Made by a program: the position numbers and the translations under genes
Source of the DNA: Ravibacter sp964559125
GTDB taxonomy: Bacteria; Bacteroidota; Bacteroidia; Cytophagales; Spirosomataceae
Reading direction: 5' to 3'
Length of the DNA stretch: 64,000 nucleotides
Assembly: GCA_964559125.1 (NCBI GenBank)
Contig: CAZLGW010000004.1
Coordinates: 124,001 to 188,000 of the forward strand
Notes under the pieces: model-generated
The model's database searches: none
The model's input: the letters and a program-made list of their open reading frames with translations, nothing else
What the model was told of the DNA's origin: nothing
Shown: positions 26,231 through 34,382 of the stretch, piece by piece
Layout: each line of letters opens with the position of its first letter
Numbering within the stretch: the stretch's first letter is position 1

Positions 26231-29200
26231 ATGAACCTGATTCGCTTTGCATTAAGAAAGCCTATAACCATCATGGTTGTTGTGGCCGGACTGCTCTTCT
26301 TCGGAATCAGCGCGGTCAGAAAAATTAAGATTGATATTTTCCCCACTCTCGACCTTCCGGTTATGTATATCGCCCACCCTTTCGGGGGTTATACACCAAA
26401 CCAGATGGAGACATTCTTCGGGAAACAATACGTCAATATCCTGTTGTTTGTTAATGGTATCAAAACGATAGAGACCAAGAACATACAGGGGCTGACCCTG
26501 ATGAAAGTTACGTTCTACCCCGGCACGAATATGGCCCAGGCTTCTGCCGAAATGAGCGCTGCTGCCAACCGCATCCAGGGAATCTTCCCGCCCGGATCCA
26601 ACCCGCCTTTCATTATACGGTTCGATGCCTCCACATTGCCTGTAGGACAGCTCGTGCTGTCGAGCGACGTGCGCACCAACAACCAACTGATGGATCTTGC
26701 CAATCTGTATGTCAGGTCGTCTTTTACCTCGATCCCCGGAATCGTGTCGTCTCCGCCGTTCGGAGGGAATATCAGGACGGTTGTAGTGAAAGTCGATCCT
26801 GAATTGATGAGAGCGCACAACTTCACTCCCGATCAGTTGGTAGAAGCCCTGCGTCTCAATAACCAGACCACTCCGTCCGGAAACGTAAGGATCGGGGACA
26901 AAAATTATATCACACCCACCAATACCACTATCCGGACGGTTGCTGAATTTGCCGACATCCCTCTCTATAAAGGCAATGGAGTACATAATCTCTACCTCCG
27001 CGACATCGCAACCGTAGAAGACGGCGCCGACGTCACCACCGGATACGGCCTGGTCAACGGGAAACGTTCTGTCTACCTCAGTATTGCCAAAAGTGCCGAT
27101 GCCTCCACCTGGGAAGTGGTGCAGAACCTGAAAAAAAGCATCCCCAGGATGCAGAGCACACTCCCCGACGACGTAACGCTGAGCTTTGAGTTCGACCAGT
27201 CGCAATACGTCATGAATGCCGTCAAAAGCCTCGTGGAAGAGGGCGTAATAGGAGCCGTGCTGACCGGACTCATGGTATTGCTGTTCCTGGGCGATGCCCG
27301 GGGCGCCCTGATCGTGATCCTGACCATCCCCACATCGATCATCGTCAGTATATTGTTTCTCAACCTTCTCGGCCAGACGATCAATATTATGACTCTCAGC
27401 GGGCTTGCACTGGCTATCGGGATACTGGTAGACGAAAGTACCGTCACGATCGAAAATATCCACCAGCACCTGGACATGGGGAAGCCGAAAGCCCTGGCTA
27501 TATGGGATGCCTGCAAGGAAATTGCCTTCCCCAAGCTGCTGATCCTGTTCTGTATCCTGGCCGTGTTTGCGCCGGCTTTTACGATGGAAGGGATTCCCGG
27601 TTCGATGTTTATGCCCCTGGCGCTGGCTATCGGGTTCAGTATGATCGCTTCTTACTTCCTGTCCCAGACGTTTGTCCCGGTGATGGCCAACTGGCTCATG
27701 AAAGGACATTCCAATGCTGCCGCGTACACCGCCTCCCGGGAAAGTGATTCCACGGAATTGAAGAAAGCGCTCAGCGAGCGCGAAGACAGCAACCGGGATG
27801 GCAAAATAAGCGTCTTTGAACGGCTGAGAATGAGGTTTTTGAGATTTATAAACCGTATTCTGCCGTTCAGGCGCCCGATCGTCATCATTTACCTGCTGAT
27901 ATCCACAGTTGTAGCGGGCTTCCTGTTAAATCACATCGGGAAAGATGTGCTTCCAAAAGTAAACGGCCGCCAGTTCCAGGTCAGGCTGAGAACTTCCGAA
28001 GGAACGCGGATCGAACGTACGGAAGAAAAAACGCTCAGGCTTCTTAGTATTATAAAAGACCTTACGGGGCCTGAGAATATAGCCGTTACTTCCGCTTATG
28101 TAGGTCAGCACCCCGGACCGTTCTCGGTCAGCCCGATCTACCTCTGGATGTCGGGCCCTCAGGAAGCGGTACTCCAGGTAGCTTTAAAAGAGGGATTCCA
28201 CACCGACCTGGATGAGTTGAAAGAAAAGATCAGGAAGCAGAGCAAAGCCGCCATCCCCGATATCAGCCTCTCGTTTGAGCCGATAGAGCTCACCGATAAG
28301 ATCCTGAGCCAGGGCTCGCCTACCCCGGTAGAGGTAAGGCTGATGGGCCGCGATAAAAAAACCAACGAGTTGTATGCCGGGAAATTGATCGAAAAGCTGA
28401 AGGAAATCCCCTACCTGAGAGATATCCAGTTGGGACAATCAAATAAGTATCCGGCCATCAATATCGAGATCGACCGGATGCGCGCATCTCAGCTGGGAGT
28501 AGATGTCGTCGACATTTCACGATCGCTGATCGCCTCTACGTCGTCGTCGCGCTATACCGATAAAAACATCTGGGTAGACCCGAAAAGCGGTAACAGTTAC
28601 CTGGTACAGGTGCTTGTCCCTGAAAGACAGATGAGCTCTATTCATGACATCAGCGAAATCCCTGTTATGAAGGGGCAAAGCCGCCCTGTATTGGGCGACG
28701 TAGCAACCATCACCCCGGATACGACCTACGGAGAAAACGATAACCTGGGGGCGTTGCCGACACTGTCGGTCACCGCCAACCTCAATGAAACGGACCTGGG
28801 CACCGCTCAAAAGGCAGTCCGCGAAGTGATCGACTCCCTGGGAGAGCTTCCCCGGGGCCTTACCGTACAGCTCATCGGCCTGAGTGAAACACTGACCAGT
28901 ACGCTCGATAGCCTGGAAGGCGGACTTTTGGTAGCAATTGTAGTTATTTTCTTAATGCTGGCCGCCAATTTCCAGTCTTTCAAGGTCTCGGCGATCGTCC
29001 TGGCCTCAGTGCCTGCTGTTATCGTCGGTTCACTCACTCTGCTCCTGCTCACCGGATCGACGCTCAACCTGCAGTCTTATATGGGGATTATTATGTCTGT
29101 AGGGGTTTCAATCTCAAATGCCGTCCTACTCATTACAAATGCCGAGGAGCTACGGCTGCGTAACGGTAACGCGGTTTCGGCCGCCTACGAATCAGCTTCC

Positions 29201-29467
29201 CTTCGTTTACGGCCTATCCTGATGACGGCCCTCGCCATGATCGTAGGCATGGTCCCGATGGCATTAGGATCGGGAGACGGAGGAGATCAGGCATCTCCCC
29301 TCGGACGCGCGGTAATCGGCGGGTTGTTTACTTCGACCTTCGCAACGCTGTTTATTCTTCCGCTGGTGTTTGCCTGGGGACAAGGTAAAACTTCTATCCA
29401 AAGCGTATCTCTCGATCCTGAAGACAAAGAAAGCAAGTTCTATATTCCAACCGGGAAAACTAGCTGA
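26231..29467 (+). CDS. RND (AcrB/HAE1-like) efflux pump inner-membrane subunit
   Basis: 1078 residues: N-terminal MNLIRFALRKPITIMVVVAG, two large periplasmic porter loops and two groups of six membrane segments (TM1 at about 10-28; TM2-6 at about 335-490; TM7 at about 560; TM8-12 at about 895-1055). In TM4 the usual proton-relay pair DD is DE here (LVDESTV, D401-E402). A charged cytoplasmic insert follows TM6 ('SDSTELKKALSEREDSNRDG'). It exports drugs, lipids or other amphiphiles with proton antiport together with the flanking TolC and adaptor proteins. Late-gene motifs such as 'MSVGVSISNAVLLITNAEEL' are typical. The substrate is unknown. Confidence 0.94.
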   Translation: MNLIRFALRKPITIMVVVAGLLFFGISAVRKIKIDIFPTLDLPVMYIAHPFGGYTPNQMETFFGKQYVNILLFVNGIKTIETKNIQGLTLMKVTFYPGTNMAQASAEMSAAANRIQGIFPPGSNPPFIIRFDASTLPVGQLVLSSDVRTNNQLMDLANLYVRSSFTSIPGIVSSPPFGGNIRTVVVKVDPELMRAHNFTPDQLVEALRLNNQTTPSGNVRIGDKNYITPTNTTIRTVAEFADIPLYKGNGVHNLYLRDIATVEDGADVTTGYGLVNGKRSVYLSIAKSADASTWEVVQNLKKSIPRMQSTLPDDVTLSFEFDQSQYVMNAVKSLVEEGVIGAVLTGLMVLLFLGDARGALIVILTIPTSIIVSILFLNLLGQTINIMTLSGLALAIGILVDESTVTIENIHQHLDMGKPKALAIWDACKEIAFPKLLILFCILAVFAPAFTMEGIPGSMFMPLALAIGFSMIASYFLSQTFVPVMANWLMKGHSNAAAYTASRESDSTELKKALSEREDSNRDGKISVFERLRMRFLRFINRILPFRRPIVIIYLLISTVVAGFLLNHIGKDVLPKVNGRQFQVRLRTSEGTRIERTEEKTLRLLSIIKDLTGPENIAVTSAYVGQHPGPFSVSPIYLWMSGPQEAVLQVALKEGFHTDLDELKEKIRKQSKAAIPDISLSFEPIELTDKILSQGSPTPVEVRLMGRDKKTNELYAGKLIEKLKEIPYLRDIQLGQSNKYPAINIEIDRMRASQLGVDVVDISRSLIASTSSSRYTDKNIWVDPKSGNSYLVQVLVPERQMSSIHDISEIPVMKGQSRPVLGDVATITPDTTYGENDNLGALPTLSVTANLNETDLGTAQKAVREVIDSLGELPRGLTVQLIGLSETLTSTLDSLEGGLLVAIVVIFLMLAANFQSFKVSAIVLASVPAVIVGSLTLLLLTGSTLNLQSYMGIIMSVGVSISNAVLLITNAEELRLRNGNAVSAAYESASLRLRPILMTALAMIVGMVPMALGSGDGGDQASPLGRAVIGGLFTSTFATLFILPLVFAWGQGKTSIQSVSLDPEDKESKFYIPTGKTS

Positions 29468-29520
29468 CGACAGCGTATTCCTTATGCCCCTTACCGAAAA
29501 AGATCTATTTTAAACCTGCT

Positions 29521-30633
29521 ATGAAATCCTTAAAACCCGCATTCGCCGCTCTTTCTGCAGCTATTCTTGCTACCCTGTTTTACTGCTGCGGAAAAGCCCC
29601 GGCAGCAGAAACGGAAGAAGTCGGGGCTGTACCGGTGGAAGTGCTCAGCCTTAAAAAAGGAAGTGTTTCTTCCGAATTGAAATTACCCGGCGAGCTGATC
29701 GCCTTTCAGCATGTAGATCTGTATGCCAAAGTAAACAGCTTCGTGAAGAAACTATATGCCGATGTCGGATCGGAGGTAAGGGAAGGGGCGCTCCTGGCCA
29801 CGCTCGAAGCTCCGGAGCTGGCTTCCCAACTGGCCGGCGCCGAATCGAGGCTCCAGGCACAGGAAGCTATGTATATCTCCAGCAAATCGACCTACGAACG
29901 TTTGCTCGAAACCAGTAAAACACCGGGTACTGTCTCTCCTAACGACCTTGAGCTCGCTTTCGCCAAACAGCAGTCTGATGCCGCCCTGCTCCAGTCTGCC
30001 AGGGCTACTTTTAACGAAATCAGCGATAACCGTAACTATCTTGAGATCAGGGCACCATTTTCAGGTGTGATCAGCGCCCGTCATGTAAGCACAGGCGCTT
30101 ATGTAGGCCCTTCCGGGAAAGGATCGGAATTCCCCTTGTTCTCGCTTGTCGAGCAGAACCGGCTCCGGCTGGTAGTCAGTGTTCCGGAATCTTATGTGCG
30201 TTATGTCGGCTATCAGGCCCAGGCAAAATTTACCGTCAGGTCGTCGCCCGGACAAACCTTTTACGCAAAGGTAAACCGGTTGTCGGGCGCTCTCGACCCG
30301 AAGCTAAGAGCCCAGCGTACCGAGCTGGATGTCGACAACAGGGATAGAAACCTGCTCCCCGGCATGGTCGCCGAAGTTACACTCCCTATGACGACTTCCG
30401 ATTCCTCCTTCAGCGTCCCTGTGCAATCGGTATTAAACACGGCGTTGGGACTGTTTGTTATCAAATCAGAAAATGGCAAAGCCCGCTGGATACCGGTAAC
30501 CGCGGGCAGGAATGATGCTATAAATATGGAGATTATAGGGAATCTCAGCGAAGGCGACACGCTGGTCCTTCACGCCAGCGAAGAGATCCGGGACAAATCG
30601 GAAATAAAGAAGATAATGCTGGTCAATGAATGA
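29521..30633 (+). CDS. RND efflux periplasmic adaptor (membrane fusion) lipoprotein
   Basis: 370 residues. Lipoprotein signal (hydrophobic stretch, LFYC lipobox at about residue 22), a biotinyl/lipoyl half-motif ('YAKVNSFVKKLYADVGSEVR'), a coiled-coil hairpin (about 95-160), second lipoyl half 'LEIRAPFSGVISARHVSTGA', beta-barrel and membrane-proximal domains ('GMVAEVTLPM', 'IPVTAGRNDAINMEIIG'). It bridges the RND pump and TolC. It is 53 nt downstream of the pump gene and closes the operon; a large palindromic element follows within 25 nt. Confidence 0.93.
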   Translation: MKSLKPAFAALSAAILATLFYCCGKAPAAETEEVGAVPVEVLSLKKGSVSSELKLPGELIAFQHVDLYAKVNSFVKKLYADVGSEVREGALLATLEAPELASQLAGAESRLQAQEAMYISSKSTYERLLETSKTPGTVSPNDLELAFAKQQSDAALLQSARATFNEISDNRNYLEIRAPFSGVISARHVSTGAYVGPSGKGSEFPLFSLVEQNRLRLVVSVPESYVRYVGYQAQAKFTVRSSPGQTFYAKVNRLSGALDPKLRAQRTELDVDNRDRNLLPGMVAEVTLPMTTSDSSFSVPVQSVLNTALGLFVIKSENGKARWIPVTAGRNDAINMEIIGNLSEGDTLVLHASEEIRDKSEIKKIMLVNE

Positions 30634-30656
30634 GTTGTTGGTCTGAAACTACAGAA

Positions 30657-30776
30657 GATGTTTAAAAAGTGCCAAAATGCACGGCGTTGAGGATGAGGAC
30701 GAAGGAGCATACCTGAGTATGTGACTGAGACCGAACTCCGAAAACAACGCAGCAGTTTGTGTGCTTTTTAAACATC
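30657..30776. repeat. 120-bp imperfect palindromic element between convergent genes
   Basis: The ends GATGTTTAAAAAG and CTTTTTAAACATC are exact inverted copies; inside them GCGTTG and CAACGC also pair, and the centre has GCATAC-CTGA-GTATGT. The whole unit can fold into one long hairpin. It fills the gap between the adaptor gene stop (30633) and the exbD stop (30778) almost exactly, and its end is 2 nt from the exbD stop codon. No open frame is inside. It looks like a non-autonomous palindromic (MITE/REP-like) unit that may also act as a two-way terminator. Confidence 0.7.
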
Positions 30777-30777
30777 G

Positions 30778-31170
30778 TTATTTCGCGGTAGCCATTACCA
30801 TTTTAATATCCTCCTTAGCACCTATTTCGAGCACATCGACCAGGTCCTGGACCGCCAGGCTTTTATCGAGCCTGAGCACAATGGTACGTTCCTGCACATC
30901 CAGGAATGTGTTATGCAGGGTAGTTTCCAGCTGGTCGACCGGGATCGGCTGCTTGTCCAGGAAATAGTTCCTGTCAGCATCTACAGACAATGTCAACTGC
31001 TTGGTATAGCTCCGCTGCGCGGCGGCGGCCTGCGGCAGCATCAGTTTAATAACATTCGGGTTGGCCATCGTAGAGATGATCAGGAAGAACAACATCAGGA
31101 AAAACATGATGTCATTCAGCGAATGTGTGAAAACCTCAGGGGCAAACCGGCTCTTTCTGCGTATCTTCAT
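30778..31170 (-). CDS. ExbD/TolR family biopolymer transport protein
   Basis: 130 residues: short basic cytoplasmic N-terminus (MKIRRKSRFAPEVFTHSLND), one membrane helix at about 22-40 ('IMFFLMLFFLIISTMANPNV') with an asparagine and aspartate just before it, then a periplasmic domain ending 'LGAKEDIKMVMATAK'. It works with the ExbB-like protein encoded upstream to use the proton gradient for TonB-dependent uptake or Tol-type envelope maintenance. The single ExbD and absence of a TonB gene here leave the exact system open; given three SusC transporters in the window, energising TonB is a reasonable guess. Confidence 0.9.
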   Translation of the reverse strand: MKIRRKSRFAPEVFTHSLNDIMFFLMLFFLIISTMANPNVIKLMLPQAAAAQRSYTKQLTLSVDADRNYFLDKQPIPVDQLETTLHNTFLDVQERTIVLRLDKSLAVQDLVDVLEIGAKEDIKMVMATAK

Positions 31171-31215
31171 TACTTATTCAGTTCTCTTGGAAATCTTAAA
31201 GGGCTGAGCGCTGCA

Positions 31216-31890
31216 TTATTTTCCTACAGGCTTTTGCAGCACATCCAGGAAGTCGGACGCCGCCATCTGGAGACGCAGCGCAAAACGGTCTATCTTCATA
31301 TTGAGCATATGGTACCCGGCATAGGCGATCAGACCGATGATAAGACCTGTCCCCGAGGTGATCATCTTCTCATACATCCCGCCCGAGATCGTACTGATGT
31401 TAAAATCGTTGGAAAGCGAGATATCATAAAAGATCCTGATGATACCGGCAATCGTACCCACGAAACCAAGCATAGGAGCGATACCGGCAATGACCCCGAG
31501 GTAAGACAAATTCCCTTCCAGGCGCTGGAGCTCGATCTGGCTCGCGTTTTCGATAGTAGTCTCTATATCCTTAATAGGGTACCCGATACGGCTGATCGCG
31601 CGCTCAAAGATCCGGCCGATCGCATTGCGCTGGTTACGGCAGAGAGACTCGGCCGATTTAAGATTGCCTTCCTGTACAAAATCCCGGATATTATCCACAA
31701 AATTCTGCTCGACTTTCCCGCTTGTATTGATGCCAAGATATCTTTCGATGATCAGAAAAAGAGTTGCCAGAAGAAGCAGGCCGAGGGGGAGCATCACCCA
31801 ACCACCTTTGCTTAATAAACCGAATAATGTTAGTCCCTGGTCAGATGTAGCAGCAAGGGTGGTATCGGAAAGTGCCTGAAGAATTACCAT
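31216..31890 (-). CDS. MotA/TolQ/ExbB proton channel family protein
   Basis: 224 residues with three membrane helices: about 30-48 ('WVMLPLGLLLLATLFLIIER'), about 130-155 ('LSYLGVIAGIAPMLGFVGTI') and about 175-200 ('MITSGTGLIIGLIAYAGYHM'). These are the conserved ExbB/TolQ segments. It forms the proton channel with ExbD, whose gene follows at 45 nt. Upstream, TAACTTTG on the minus strand and a palindrome suggest a regulated promoter with a leader of about 90 nt. Confidence 0.9.
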   Translation of the reverse strand: MVILQALSDTTLAATSDQGLTLFGLLSKGGWVMLPLGLLLLATLFLIIERYLGINTSGKVEQNFVDNIRDFVQEGNLKSAESLCRNQRNAIGRIFERAISRIGYPIKDIETTIENASQIELQRLEGNLSYLGVIAGIAPMLGFVGTIAGIIRIFYDISLSNDFNISTISGGMYEKMITSGTGLIIGLIAYAGYHMLNMKIDRFALRLQMAASDFLDVLQKPVGK

Positions 31891-31960
31891 TCTGAAGAAA
31901 AGAAAATTAAGTTTTAAGTCTTAGAGTTTTTGTAGCTGGGATGCTTTTGACAAAAACGGG

Positions 31961-31973
31961 AACGGAATCCGTT
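31961..31973. promoter_or_regulatory. 13-bp palindrome AACGGAATCCGTT, possible operator in the exbB leader
   Basis: Perfect 6-bp arms around one central base, 15 nt downstream of the TAACTTTG box (minus). A repressor here would block exbB/exbD transcription. No matching regulator is encoded nearby. Confidence 0.35.
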
Positions 31974-31987
31974 TATTGTTTATCCCC

Positions 31988-31995
31988 CAAAGTTA
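31988..31995 (-). promoter_or_regulatory. -7 promoter element TAACTTTG for exbB
   Basis: Matches TAnnTTTG on minus. The TTG box expected 17-21 nt upstream is not clear (ATG-N18 is the closest), so this is a partial promoter call. Confidence 0.4.
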
Positions 31996-32327
31996 GAAAA
32001 ATAAATATAGTACCATCTTCTACTACCCTTTTAGTCGCAAATTATTTGAATTTGTTAACAGGCTATCCCTCAGGTTTCCAGGTTACCCTGTTCCCTGCCA
32101 ACGCCTCTCCCCACTATGTCACTTCAGCCGCATTTTCGGGCTTTGGGTTAAATTGTTCCGCTGCTTCTCCCTGGTACCTTCGGTATGAGGTTATTCACTA
32201 TTTTTCTCATTTTTCTTTCATCCTGTCGCGGGAAAGTGCTATATTCAAAAAACCTATTAGTCAAATCATACGTGGTTCTTTTTACAGAAAACCTTAGAAA
32301 GAGCCTTTTTTTAAACTTCCAATATCA

Positions 32328-33407
32328 ATGCTTATGTTATTTGAAACAATTGAAAAACTTGCCTCGGAAACGGGCAATCCGTGTATCACCATCTCGCTAA
32401 ACACACACCGCACCCATCCCGACAGTATGCAGGATGGCATTTTGTTAAAAAATCTTGCGGCAGAGACTGAGAGAAGATTATTGGAAGAATACGACAAACG
32501 CGATTCAGCGCCTCTGATCCGGAAACTGCAGTTTGTACTCGATACCGCCGATCACCGGTACAATCTTGACAGCATGCATATTTTTATTTCTTCTTCTACA
32601 GTCAGAATTGTAAAACTCCCCCGGCCCGCAGAAGAAGACCGCATTTACATAGATGATCGTTATGCTATAAGGCCACTTATAGATGCTCTCAACGAAACAG
32701 AGCAATATACGATCGCCCTTTTGTCACAAAGCGGTGCACGCCTTTATGAAGCGCAGAACGACGCCATTGAAAGAGAGGTAGAAAATGAAAACTTCCCGAT
32801 AGGTGAAAATACTTTTTCGGTACATCCCGACCTGGTCAGCCATGCCAGGGAAAACGATAATAAGCTGCGGGAATATCTTAACCATATAGACAAAGCCCTT
32901 GTGAGGGAATTCAATCGAACAGGATATCGGACGGTTGTCATATCTACCCCTGATAATTACCGGCTATTGCAGGAGGTGGCCGACCGCCCCGAAATTTATT
33001 CTGCCCACTCTCCGCTCGACTATCACCGCACCGCTCAGCATGAGCTCGCCGCTCAGGCCTGGGAACCGGTGGGAGAGATTATCAACAATAGAAGAGCAGC
33101 CGCGATATCGGAAATAGAAGAAGCCATTTCGCTCAATCGGGTACTTACAGATCTCAGTGAAATTTATCGCGCGGTCGTATCCGGCCGGGGAGAACTACTG
33201 GCTGTGGAAGCGAGTTTCACGCAGGCAGCACGAATAATAGATGACATGAACCTCGAGCTGCTCGATGACGCCGAAACTCCCGGCGCATACGACGATATTG
33301 TGAGCTACCTTGCCTGGAAGACGATAGAAGCAAAGGGCAGGGCCATTTTCTGCGTTAAAAACGAGTTGGGCAACCTCGGGCCTATCGTCCTGAAAACAAG
33401 ATACTGA
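32328..33407 (+). CDS. baeRF-family (bacterial archaeo-eukaryotic release factor-like) protein, probable ribosome hibernation/rescue factor
   Basis: 359 residues, no signal peptide, acidic. It shows the order seen in baeRF proteins: an N-terminal alpha/beta domain ('CITISLNTHRTHPDSMQDGI'), a middle part resembling eRF1 domain 2 ('YTIALLSQSGARLYEAQNDA'; 'EYLNHIDKALVREFNRTGYR' and 'TVVISTPDNYRLLQEVADRP') and a C-terminal domain ('GRGELLAVEASFTQAARIID'). Members of these families are proposed, and some shown, to bind ribosomes in stress or stationary phase. My assignment rests on recalled family resemblance, not on a search. It stands alone: 437 nt upstream to exbB and a strong hairpin downstream. 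Confidence 0.65.
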   Translation: MLMLFETIEKLASETGNPCITISLNTHRTHPDSMQDGILLKNLAAETERRLLEEYDKRDSAPLIRKLQFVLDTADHRYNLDSMHIFISSSTVRIVKLPRPAEEDRIYIDDRYAIRPLIDALNETEQYTIALLSQSGARLYEAQNDAIEREVENENFPIGENTFSVHPDLVSHARENDNKLREYLNHIDKALVREFNRTGYRTVVISTPDNYRLLQEVADRPEIYSAHSPLDYHRTAQHELAAQAWEPVGEIINNRRAAAISEIEEAISLNRVLTDLSEIYRAVVSGRGELLAVEASFTQAARIIDDMNLELLDDAETPGAYDDIVSYLAWKTIEAKGRAIFCVKNELGNLGPIVLKTRY

Positions 33408-33467
33408 TCAAAAGCTTAGGGAGGCTGTTTCCCGGCTGACTAAACTTTCTTAATTTACGACCGAATG

Positions 33468-33507
33468 TCGCAACGGTACTTACCCCTCCGGGTAGGTATC
33501 GTTGCGA
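33468..33507. repeat. 18-bp hairpin with CTCC tetraloop in the leader of the MBL gene
   Basis: TCGCAACGGTACTTACCC pairs with GGGTAGGTATCGTTGCGA through all 18 positions, with two G-U pairs as RNA. There is no T-run on the plus side (AAGTAATT follows), so it is not a classic terminator. It ends 33 nt before the MBL start codon and lies 60 nt past the baeRF gene stop. It may be an RNA processing or attenuation structure, or a copy of a dispersed palindrome. Confidence 0.6.
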
Positions 33508-33540
33508 AAGTAATTGAGAAAACAACCAACTCATACCTCG

Positions 33541-34377
33541 ATGAGGATCCACACAATAGATACCGGATTTTTTAAACTCGACGGAGGAGCTATGTTCGGG
33601 GTAGTTCCCAAAACACTCTGGAGCAGGCATATAGCTTCTGATGAAAACAACCTCTGTAACTGGGCCGCCCGCTGCCTGCTTATTGAAAACGGCCCCCGTC
33701 TTATTTTAACGGATACCGGGCTCGGCGATAAGCAGAATGAAAAATTCTTCGGCCACTACTACAGGAACGGCGACGCCACGCTGCTCTCGTCGATTTACAA
33801 AGCCGGCTTTTCGCCTGAAGAAATTACCGATGTAGTGCTTACGCATCTCCATTTCGATCATGCGGGGGGAGCGGTCAGGTACAGCAATGGAAAACCTGTC
33901 CTGACTTTTCCCAACGCCCGCTACTGGGTATCGAAAGGGCAGTGGGAATGGGCTATCAAGCCCAATGCACGCGAAAAGGCCTCCTTCTTACCCGAAAACC
34001 TGCTCCCGATCGAAGAGTCCGGGCATCTGATGTTTATTGAAGAAGGAAATTCCCCGTTTCCCGGTGTTTCTTTCCTACACGTCAATGGACATACGGAGCA
34101 AATGATTCTCCCCCTGATCGACTACAACGGAAAAAAATATCTTTTCACCGCCGACCTCCTGCCTTCCTCCGCCCATCTTCCGATTGCCTGGGTCATGGGC
34201 TACGATGTGAGGCCGCTGGTCACCATGGACGAAAAGAAACAAATCCTTCAGAAGGTATCCGACGAGCAGATTACGCTCATTTTCGAGCATGATGCCGCCT
34301 ACGAAGCAGCTACTGTAAAACAGGGAGAAAAAGGGATTGAGATAAGTACGCACGGCAGGTTGGCCGACTACCTGTAA
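33541..34377 (+). CDS. MBL-fold metallo-hydrolase (lactonase/glyoxalase II-like)
   Basis: 278 residues from the ATG at 33541; an in-frame TTG at 33514 would add nine residues but lacks conserved sequence. The zinc-binding motif HLHFDH is at residues 102-107 in 'VLTHLHFDHAGGAV', with a later 'VNGHTEQM' histidine, 'FTADLLPS' and 'LIFEHDAAYEAA' supplying the remaining metal ligands. No signal peptide. The family hydrolyses lactones, thioesters or phosphodiesters; the 'GDK...FGHYYRNGDATLL' region resembles quorum-quenching-type lactonase relatives. The patatin gene follows at 5 nt, so both are in one operon. Confidence 0.88.
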   Translation: MRIHTIDTGFFKLDGGAMFGVVPKTLWSRHIASDENNLCNWAARCLLIENGPRLILTDTGLGDKQNEKFFGHYYRNGDATLLSSIYKAGFSPEEITDVVLTHLHFDHAGGAVRYSNGKPVLTFPNARYWVSKGQWEWAIKPNAREKASFLPENLLPIEESGHLMFIEEGNSPFPGVSFLHVNGHTEQMILPLIDYNGKKYLFTADLLPSSAHLPIAWVMGYDVRPLVTMDEKKQILQKVSDEQITLIFEHDAAYEAATVKQGEKGIEISTHGRLADYL

Positions 34378-34382
34378 AAGGT

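Larger units (their letters stand above)
31891..32327. other. 437-nt divergent intergenic region (exbB / baeRF gene)
   Basis: It holds a -7-like TAACTTTG for exbB on minus (31988-31995) and a perfect palindrome AACGGA-A-TCCGTT (31961-31973) between that box and the exbB start. The plus-strand half is pyrimidine-rich and contains an open frame with no recognisable features, which I do not regard as a gene. No convincing promoter for the plus-strand gene was found. Confidence 0.5.

Noticed and set aside
26252..27709. A 485-codon open frame on the minus strand opposite the RND pump gene
   Set aside because: It is antisense to conserved pump sequence (first membrane helices and porter loop), has no recognisable domain and an atypical composition; it results from the codon bias of the sense gene.
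31941..32297. A 118-codon plus-strand frame in the exbB/baeRF intergenic region
   Set aside because: No signal, no domain, cysteine/serine-rich low-quality composition, and no promoter or ribosome site; treated as non-coding.
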